Origin: Hydractinia symbiolongicarpus
Lineage: Eukaryota; Cnidaria; Hydrozoa; Anthoathecata; Hydractiniidae
Direction of reading: 5' to 3'
Assembly: GCF_029227915.1 (NCBI RefSeq)
Contig: NC_079888.1
Coordinates: 9,841,001-9,905,000 of the forward strand
DNA: 64,000 nt
Shown here piece by piece: positions 56,185-64,000 of the stretch (position 1 is its first letter; each line of letters opens with the position of its first letter). A program made the translations under genes and the position numbers. The notes beneath the pieces are model-generated. The model searched no databases. It had not been told where the DNA came from and was given only the letters and a program-made list of their open reading frames with translations.

Positions 56185-58650
56185 TTACCTCAGCTCTTCT
56201 AAAAAGAAAACATATGACTCGTGACTGTTAATAACGCGGTAATCACAGAAAATTACTGCTCTATCGTTGCAATGTATCCACCTGTGAACCATTTGGTCGA
56301 AGGCCATGGTTGTGTAGTGACCATTATTTAAGTTGCCGCAATGGTTGATAATAGCCCTTAATTGAAAATTTTTACGAAATTTCACTTCTCCATCTACGGT
56401 AAAAGGTATGGAAAGGGTACCAGGGTAAGCAGTAATACGAGAGGCAATTTTTGACACAATTCCGTTGGCACTGTCAAAACGTTTTAGCTGTAAAATGAGA
56501 TGGGAACCGCACGACACTACCTCTTTTTCAACTACAGCAGTTTAATGAGCGTTGCAAACATGGCAGAAGTAGGCATTGGTGTGTGACAACTCCTCGCTTT
56601 CGAAGAAATTATCTAAGAAAGATTGTAACGTAGGGTGCAGAGAAAGTTGGATGCATGGTGCTATAACTTCTGAGGAGCTGGTAATATGACATGAATTGCA
56701 AGTGGTTGATGTCTTGATGCCAATACTAAAAAGACTTCCAAGAAATGGAAAGTCTAATGACAGACCAGGTAGGAGATTTCAAGAACCTCGGGGACGTCGT
56801 GCTGAGCAAAGATATTAAATGCACTTCCGTTCGCAGCTGAGATATGATGTTTCATAGCAAGCAAAAATGAGAGGGATCAACTGGACTTCTAGAAACAGCC
56901 AAACTTTGAAGAACAGCTACAAATGCTTCGCCTAACTTTGAGGTTGTTTTGCTGACAGAAATGGCTTCTTTAACTTTTGGAAGGTTATAAAAACATTGTA
57001 AGATGGAGTTTGCATAACATGTGTTTCCCAAGTTTTTTAGACCGCTATTCCTAAAATCAGGGTTAAATGGCAATGCGACTGTTGTTTTGGAAGGCCTTGT
57101 AGCAAGTTTTTCAAGTTTTTTGATTTTACAAGATTTTGTGTGACTTGCGGAAGATTTCTAAAGGGTTTTTTATTTCTTACATTCCATATTTGTAACAGAA
57201 GAAACTTCAGGAATGATTGGGGCCTTTTCAGGCTCAACCCAAGTGTTAGAATTTCGAAACATCCAGATGTAAAAAGAAGCACTCATGGAGGTAAAAGTTA
57301 GGGATTTTAAAAGGGAACGTAAAGGTTTGTTAGGGAAACCAAGGCGACGAAAACATGTCCTTACTGATTCTGAACAGAAACCCCTTGCACCCACCTCAAT
57401 GGCAAAGAAATGCACGATCCATCCATTGTTTTTCATAGCATAACAAAGTCAAGAATATTTGTTAAGCTTTCGTTTGTGCCAATATTCCGTATTTTCTTCA
57501 CATGGACAAGTCAGTTCTAACATAATTACAGTTTTGGAAGAACTGGATATTAATAACACGTCTGGGCGTAGTTTGTTATTGCAATGTATGGTGGAACAAC
57601 TAAAACGGAATCTAAATCTGACAGTATTTTCCAATCGGAAGCAAGGTGAAGAAGGCCTGGACACTTTGTATGTCTCTTCTTAGATGGTGATTGACCGGCC
57701 GGAATGAAATTAATTTTGTTGCACTTGGAAACCTTAAGAGGTTCATATGATACCAAAAACTCTTTTAATGCCGTAACCAAAACTATTAAAACCGAGTCAT
57801 GACGGTATGTGTATCTACCCTGCGTAAGGGAGGTCCTACAGGCACCCAATATGTGAGAGACATTTGAGGATGGTTTCTTGCACAGAGTGCAACTTTTGTC
57901 TTTCTCAATTCCCCATCTCACAAGATTGGTTGGAGAGGGAAGGGTGTCGTAGGTTGCCCCTATACAAAAGGAAGTTAGACATTGTGGCAGGGAAAGAATT
58001 GTTCTCCAAGATAAATCATTTTTCACATAAGAGCAACACTTCGTCCAATTGCCTTGCAAATGCAATTGTACAGCTCTGGCATGGTAAATATCTTCTTCAT
58101 TTTCTTCAATGATATTGGAAACAAGCTTTCGGTAAGCATAAGTGCCTTTTGGTGGTATATTTTTGTGGTCTAAGAGCCTTAAGCCAGGTCGACCAGTCTG
58201 ATGCAAACCTAAAATCCTTTTGAAATTGAACTGACTATCCGCCGAAAGAACTGCCTCACTAACTTTCCAATTTCCAGATTTTAAATCTGGTACGCACTTA
58301 GACACACAAGGGTCGACAGAATCTCTTAGTAACAGATGTCCACTGATTTTGGCAGATTTGAGAACAGATGCAAGACTTTTCAGGGGAAGAGGACAAGGCG
58401 ATGTCGAGGAATATAAGGAAATGTTGGAAATTGAATTATGTAGTTTTAACCATTTCCTAATAAAAACAGAAAATCTTTGCTCTAGTTTTGTGATAGTAGA
58501 TAGAGAAACTTCATAAATTAATAATGGCCAGCGGATTCTGGGAATTAACAGATGGTGTAAAAACAAAACGTTATGGACCCCTTTATAAAAGGACCTGTCT
58601 ATAGCTATAAGTTTGTCTTCGGCATAAAACCAATTGAAACAATTAAGAAA
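56185..58650 (-). pseudogene. R2/HERO-like LINE (RLE type) fused to a ubiquitin-specific-protease domain, copy 1
   Basis: The minus strand first gives the RT thumb region (57550-58566: RIRWPLLIYEVSLSTITKLE, WLKLHNSISNISLYSST, GLRLLDHKNIP), then a CCHC finger (CTLCKKPSSNVSHILGAC), then after a frame change the restriction-like endonuclease (RPDVLLISSSSKTVIMLELT, with the PD...E-T pair) and its C-terminal GWIVHFFAIEVGARGFCSES. In the same frame, after two stops, comes a USP: SGLKNLGNTCYANSILQCF (Cys box), and further on CGSHLILQLKRFDS, AIINHCGNLNNGHYTTMAFD (His box) and WIHCNDRAVIF. RLE LINEs integrate site-selectively; a deubiquitinase could protect the ORF product or alter host proteins (inference). 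It is 5'-truncated at about 58650 with several stops and shifts. Confidence 0.8.
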
Positions 58651-58809
58651 TTTATCTGACGAGGTAATATCCAGGTACGAATTGTCAAATTACGTTATCG
58701 ATCCATTGAAACATAGAATCAGTCAAGTTATCCGATTACTTGGACTTGTTTACAGATTTATCAGTAACTGTAAAAATCAATGTTTTATTACAAAATCAAA
58801 TAAGTCCAT

Positions 58810-59515
58810 CTCTTAAGTGGAAACAATTATCTTGTCCAGTGATGACTTGAAGGCTGCCAGAGAGTACTTTTGAAAAAATCACATCTGCTGAAGTTAAGAA
58901 ATTCACAAAAAAGATGCTTATGCTAAAATATCAAAAGAAAACAACAACATACTGTATTATACAGGACGTATTCTACCAGATCAGAAGTCCACTAACACGA
59001 GCACTATGACAGATGTTATGTTAGATTTGAAAAGTTCCACATTTTTTGTACCAATTGTTGATAATCCTCGGCCGCAACAATGACAGGTCACCAGTTGGTC
59101 CTATTGCCGCAACTGTTAAGCCTTGGAAATTTATTGATCAAAACCGTAGGATATTCAATGCATGGTTCGAATGTTGGTTAATAACCTATGTACCTAAACT
59201 AATGAAACAACCAAAATGGTTTCGAAATGATCTTAATATCAAAATTGGCGACATTGGCCTATTCCTAAGAGCAGCAAAATTTGTCAGGACAATATATGTA
59301 TGGTTTAGTAGTTGATGTTGAATTTGGAAACGATGGTCGTATAAGAACTGCTGTTGTTAGATATCGAAACTCAAGCGAATCGACTAATCGAGTAACAAGA
59401 CGAGCTGTCATAGAATTAATCGTTATTAATCACGTTGACGAATTGTACATACAAACTGAATTGCATGAAGCTGCGTTGAAAGCAAAAGCGATGTTAAATT
59501 ATATTAATTAAGACA
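58810..59515 (+). pseudogene. BEL/Pao pol fragment (integrase region to DUF5641 C-terminus), deleted
   Basis: The first part in one frame (LKAAREYFFEKITSAEVKKF, ILYYTGRILPDQK, VMLDLKSSTFFVPIVDN) resembles the BEL/Pao region just before the integrase. The integrase core is missing. The last part is a DUF5641-type end: AWFECWLITYVPKLMKQPKW, LNIKIGDIGLFLRAA, then one frame over GLVVDVEFGNDGRIRTAVVR, YRNSSESTNRVTRRAV. It lies on the plus strand, so it is a different copy from the gag at 1-1305. Confidence 0.75.
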
Positions 59516-59579
59516 AATCTCAAAATATTGATTATCGATATCAACTATCAATCAAAATTCTTCATTTGACTGGGGGCAA

Positions 59580-60080
59580 TGTACAGTTAACACTGGATTT
59601 GTGTTGATTTCGTGTTATATGATACTATACGTTCGTTTCGTGTTCAATATGTTTGTTATGTGCATGTTCTATTGTTCTTTTATGGTGTATTGCGTAATTA
59701 ACTTGTGTTTTATGTTCGTGTCTCAAGTGTGCTATTTTAATTGATAGAATTTATATATGTAGTTTTTTTATTTATTCCCGCTCAAAAAGACAAAGTAACA
59801 AGTTTACATCAAAATTTCAAATACAAAAGTTACATCAAAATTTCAAATACAAAAGTTACAAAGTTTTTTTCATTATCAAATTTCAAATAAATTTGCGTCA
59901 GTTAAAGAAGTTCAAGAAAGTTATACACTCACAATGTTCATCCTGTCAAGCCCTGTAAAGAATAGTTGGTATATATTTGTTATTTATTTAGTTATTATTC
60001 ATTTCAAATTTAGGCGTTGTGTTTTTCTTTGTATTTCATATTTTCTGTGTATTTGTTTTAGTTTGAACCTTGTTTAACAA
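59580..60080 (+). repeat. Possible 3' LTR of the BEL/Pao fragment
   Basis: A purine run tgggggcaa (59570-59578), like a polypurine tract, precedes TGTACAGTTAACACTGG, a plausible LTR start. The right end cannot be set. A 30-bp direct duplication (acaaaagttacatcaaaatt) is at 59805-59865. Confidence 0.35.
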
Positions 60081-60119
60081 AAAGTTCCAAGCAATTCTAT
60101 CAGGGAAAACTTACACACG

Positions 60120-60337
60120 ATGAGGATGATATGGATTTTTCGAGCAGTGATGACAAATGTAATTTTCTTGATGTTACGACTTTCGTCCAGTTTTCGAACC
60201 ACGTTATGGACAAACAACTTTTTTTCACATTGTTCCAACTTCTTTACAACATTAAAAAAACGTTGTTTGACTATGATATGACTAATAGGATCTACTTTAG
60301 CAACTTAAAAAAAATAATCAGAAAATTGAGATGTTGA
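60120..60337 (+). other. Short acidic open frame, unknown
   Basis: A frame beginning near an acceptor-like tttgttttag (60061) gives DEDDMDFSSSDDKCNFLDVT and then a hydrophobic/basic part. It may be an exon or relic; no family recognised. Confidence 0.25.
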
Positions 60338-60387
60338 TTCTTTTTTTTTAGGAAAAACTAAAAATGGCGGTTTTCATTTTGAAACCT

Positions 60388-60615
60388 AAATTTGATGTTA
60401 GATTTAAATTTTGTATATTCGTAGGTGCAAGAATCTCAGCCATGAGGTTCATGACATGAAAACAATCCCTTTTTGTGGTGCTTTGTTAGTGGTCTGACAC
60501 CACCTAGGCACCTAAATTTTATGTTAGATTTTGTATTTTTGTTGTCGCAGAAGATAGTACTACTTGTATACAAAATTTTAATCATGAGGCTTATGACATG
60601 AAATGAGGGTCTTTT
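60388..60615. repeat. Diverged tandem duplication, about 120-base period
   Basis: cctaaatttgatgttagatt...gccatgaggttcatgacatga is followed by cctaaattttatgttagatt...tcatgaggcttatgacatga. Confidence 0.75.
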
Positions 60616-61218
60616 TGATAGATCTTGGTCCCTGGAACCTAAAAACTCCATCTGACAAAGCAATTTGAATTACTGACCCGAAAAACAATAGATTGAGATT
60701 ATCAAACTTTCTGAGGAAAATGACATGAAAATTTCCGTTGGTAGCTCCTGGACTACAGTATTTTATCCATATTTTTTTAAAAAAATACCAAAACTGATAT
60801 CAGAAAATTCTTGATTCTGTCATTTTGGGTCGGAAACTCTTTTCAAAATAATGATTGTGCGCAAATTGTTTTGGATTTTAATGCCTCTGCAACCGCAATT
60901 GTTATGATAATAATAATTTTTGTCTTTAAACATGCAGTTTACTAGCACTAAATCAAACCAAAACCATTCTATATCAACGAGGTTTTATAAAACATGCACT
61001 TCTGGGTGATAAAATTAGGGCTGTTACACCTTTTGAGATTTAAAGGCTAATATCCCAATAAAAAATTTTGAGTTCTACACTTGCTGCAGTTTTTTTATTT
61101 AAACCAAATAGTTTCTCAACATTGTAATTAAAAAGTTTTAGGCAACTTATAACTAATGAGATTTCAAACTATGACCTTTTTATAATATAATAAAATAAAA
61201 ATTCCTTTGGTAAATCTC

Positions 61219-61505
61219 TATAAATATCATAACAAAGTTCTAATTGAGTAACTACTTGACACAATACCTGATTTGGGGATTAAATTGTTTCATCTTGTGT
61301 TTCCAATGGACGCTACCGGGAATATAAACTAATTTTGGAAAATTGAAATTCTAATGGGATAAATAAATTGCTTGATAAACATCATAAAGTATATAAATAT
61401 CATGAGAGAGTTCTAATTGAGTAATCAGTTGCCATAATACCTGTTTGGGGATTAAATTGTTCCATCTTGTCATTCTAATAGACCATCCTGGGAATATAAA
61501 ATTCT
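61219..61505. repeat. Tandem duplication, 173-base period
   Basis: tataaatatcat...gttctaattgagtaa...tttggggattaaattgtt...gggaatataaa occurs from 61219 and again from 61392, with scattered substitutions. Confidence 0.85.
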
Positions 61506-62089
61506 GTAAAAAAACGTTCTAATTCTAATAAAACTCCCCTGGGATAAATGGCAATGTATATCATATGATAAATGAGAAGTTGTTGAAAATGTCATGTGAA
61601 AAGTCAGGATCAGTGATCGATATACATGTATTCAAAGTTGATTGTGATTACCATAAAGTTTGGTACATTAGAAAGAATAATTATGGTAAAGTGGCTGAAC
61701 TGGATTTCACAGACGTTTGATCCAGTGGAGAAGTGAAGAACAGTTGTAAGTCAATCATAAGAGAGTTTATTTGACAAGATATGAATACAAAAGCGTTGCT
61801 GCGATCCTTACAACGTTCATCTAAAAAAGATATTTGGTTGTTATACATACTTTTTATAGGCAACTAATTCTGTTATTTTAGTGTCAATCACAGGGCAACA
61901 TTTTGATTTCAACCTTAAAGTTGTTAAGCATAATATTCAAATTTTGCAGCATTTTGTTGTTAATTAATGCAAAAGATAAAAAATCTTGAAGATATTTATA
62001 ATATACATTTTATCTAACTTTTTGGTGCTTACTTACTTAGCAGTTTTTTAAGTTTTGCAGAAGGTTTGCGTATATAGTTTATGTGGAAT

Positions 62090-63450
62090 TTGCTTCATAG
62101 AAACACTTCGTATTGTTGATGAAAGGATGGCTAAATTGTTGGATATCAAACCAGACCAAAAGTTGTGTGATAAATGCCGTAAGTTAAGTGATAGTAAAGT
62201 TAAGTCAATGAAGAGAATAACGAAGTAATCGATTCTAGTTACTGTGAGCCATTAACTTCCACAGAATTAGTGAATAAAACAATTGAGGCATTGGGTTGTT
62301 CACCAATTTCACCTGTTGGCTTCCCTTGACAAAGTGGAAAGAGAAAGTTTAATGAGGTTCTTTCTATTGGTAGTGAAGCCATATCTGAAGCCTTAAATAT
62401 TACACCCGAGCATCGTTAGTATAGTAACAGAAAGCATTGTTTTGAGAAAGTATCTGATTTGGCCAAACTTACAAATGACATGAAATAAATGTTGTTAAAC
62501 AACACACGAAAAAAAGACTGATGTTATTGAATTTAAAGGAACTGCACTTGGAGTTCCTAAACGTTTCGCAGAAAAACATCGGAATCTCAAAGTATTGTCA
62601 ATTGCGCCCTAAATGGTGTGTTGCAGTAGGCAATGCGTCTGGAATTCACAATGTATATATATCTGTGTTTGTCAGATACATCAGAATACCAAATTAATAG
62701 TTGATTCACTTCCTGGAAAGTGCGAATATAAGTTGTTATTGGCGCAATTGGTATGTGATGTGACAAACAGAGATTGCATGTCACATAGCTGTGATAATGC
62801 CCAGGTCGAGAAAACGTCAATAGGGAGCTTTTAGAGTTGATAGAAAAGGAGGATGAGATCCACCAAAAACAATGGATCAAAACAGAAAAAGCTATATCAC
62901 TGGTGTAACTAACGTTGCTTAAAGAAGAGTTTAAAAATGAAGTGTGAAAGTCATTAGAAAAATTACGTGAGCATCGTTTTATTGCGAAAGCTCAAGCATC
63001 TTATTTGAGACAAAGAAAATAGAGTTTGGAAGATCATACTGTCTTAATATTATTAGATTTCGCAGAAAATTATAGTTCTATAGTTCAAGATGTTGTCCAG
63101 GGTTACCATTGGAATAACAGTCAAGCAACATTGCATCCATCTGTAATTTATTTAAAAAAAGAAGACAAGCTTGAACATTTGAGCTACTGCATTGTGTCGG
63201 ATTGCTTACAACATGATACCAATGCTGTGCATTCATTTTTAACAAATATTGTTGAAAGATTTAAAGAAAAAGCATTCAAAATCACAACACTGTCTTTATG
63301 CAGACAGTCAGTATAAAAATTACAAAAACTTTGCAAATTTGCGTAATCACTTTAATGATCATGGAATGGGGGCAAAATGGCATATTTTTGCCACTAGCTA
63401 TGGTAAAAGTCCTTGTGATGGAAAATTGGAGGCAAGGTTAAACGGTGTTT
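62090..63450 (+). pseudogene. DDE-like transposase remnant of an unidentified superfamily
   Basis: Reading across frames: KLLDIKPDQKLCDKCRKLSD (Cys pair), STELVNKTIEALGCSPISP, LIVDSLPGKCEYKLLLAQLV, REHRFIAKAQASYLRQRK, VLILLDFAENYSSIVQDVVQ, GYHWNNSQATLHPSVIYLKK, YCIVSDCLQHDTNAVHSFLT, KNYKNFANLRNHFNDHG, WHIFATSYGKSPCDG. The DFAENY, SD..HD and HGKSPCDG blocks have the look of a DDE nuclease core and are familiar from multi-copy invertebrate proteins, but I cannot name the superfamily. More than eight stops make it dead. Confidence 0.6.
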
Positions 63451-63511
63451 AATAAAAGCCAGTCTACGTGAAAACATCCATATGGTGTACATTGTCTACC
63501 AATAGATACTT

Positions 63512-63697
63512 TCAAACTTTTTTACAGCTTTTCTCCGCCATGTTCGTTGTTACTTTTCGCGGAACAGCATTAAGGTCGTTTTCCACTTCACGGAAAAAGT
63601 CACGGAATTTGTTACGTGTCGCTTTGAACAACATTTTCCACTTGTGATATATTTTGTCGCGTAAATTGAAATAAACCAAAACAAACATGGCCGTCAA
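63512..63697 (-). pseudogene. Possible MADF-like fragment
   Basis: A 61-codon frame (FNLRDKIYHKWKMLFKATRN, KFRDFFREVENDLNAVPRK) has the kW..LR..fr pattern of MADF domains, which accompany PIF/Harbinger transposases. It is head-to-head with the transposase at 63690, which fits that superfamily. Weak. Confidence 0.35.
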
Positions 63698-64000
63698 ACG
63701 TAAAGTAAACGCACAAAAATACTTCTACTGATACGAAGACGTCTTATTGCTAAAAACAAATACAAAAAGAGGTTTTGTGTTCGCAAGATTTTTACGAAAC
63801 CAAAAGAAAGAATAGCAGAAACGAAAAGCAGAAAGGCGAATACCATCTTTTGGTATAAGAACTCAGATTGCACGACCAGGAGTATTTTTTCAAATATTTT
63901 AGGATGACTGCATCGGCATTTGAAGTGTTGTTACGAACGATTGCTCCTTTTATAACGAAATCATCGTTTAAACGCAAGGCTATTTGTCCAAGTGAACGAC
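63690..64000 (+). pseudogene. PIF/Harbinger transposase, N-terminal part, runs off window
   Basis: A start near 63690 (MAVKRKVNAQKYFY) is followed by a stop, and another frame gives RMTASAFEVLLRTIAPFITK and KRKAICPSER at the window edge. The fRM....F..LL..i.p.i pattern is the conserved N-terminal block of Harbinger (DDE_Tnp_4) transposases. The catalytic part lies beyond base 64000. At least one stop and one shift are present. Confidence 0.65.

Noticed and set aside
57864-58112. 82-codon plus-strand frame
   Set aside because: Antisense of the LINE RT/CCHC region.

Overview
The window is AT-rich, intron-rich metazoan nuclear DNA. Its mix of DIRS-like, BEL/Pao, Penelope-like, KDZ, Helitron, piggyBac and tRNA-SINE elements, together with a PAN/EGF/FN2/LamG secreted gene, suggests a cnidarian, most likely a hydrozoan. 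That placement is an inference from element and domain types only. No gene here is a housekeeping gene that would name the species.

Layout. 1-2100: 5' part of a BEL/Pao retrotransposon on the minus strand (gag open to the window edge, probable PBS and LTR). 2135-3530: a hammerhead-like motif, strong hairpins, a tRNA-Val(AAC) gene, a TA-type MITE and short tandem repeats. 3886-6995: an internally deleted DIRS-like tyrosine-recombinase retrotransposon with inverted termini. 9204-11169: three Helitron-like elements joined head to tail. 12659-25052: the clearest host gene, nine exons on the minus strand, whose phases join without a break into 501 codons: signal peptide, PAN/apple-like, EGF, fibronectin type II and LamG-like domains. 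Its introns carry SINEs, a TTAA-flanked MITE, a Helitron fragment and a long compound microsatellite. 25-30.6 kb: mostly AT-rich sequence in which I recognise nothing firm.

30.6-46.8 kb: layered mobile-element remains. These are a KDZ transposase pseudogene; a tRNA-SINE; a CR1/L2-like LINE interrupted by a Penelope-like element with a 12-bp target duplication and apparently split by a 5.5-kb insertion; a hAT-like element; a five-exon DUF4806-like pseudogene; two identical 370-bp direct repeats; and a transposon-associated protein remnant.

47.0-50.8 kb: a 3.8-kb unit with about 20-bp inverted termini and flanking TTAA. It carries two convergent, intron-containing genes: CXC-like/CXC-like/P2X7-ballast-like on plus, and an unrecognised basic, Ser-rich protein on minus. 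No transposase is recognisable inside. This is my best candidate for an undescribed mobile system. A piggyBac gene with an intact catalytic ORF lies immediately to its right (50998-52951) and could be the source of mobilisation.

53.3-58.65 kb: remains of two copies of a LINE with a restriction-like endonuclease whose coding region continues into a ubiquitin-specific-protease domain. 58.8-64 kb: BEL/Pao pol fragment, tandem duplications, an unclassified transposase-like pseudogene, and the start of a PIF/Harbinger transposase running off the window.

Almost every coding sequence besides the tRNA and the nine-exon gene carries stops or frameshifts. The exceptions are the BEL gag and the piggyBac catalytic ORF.
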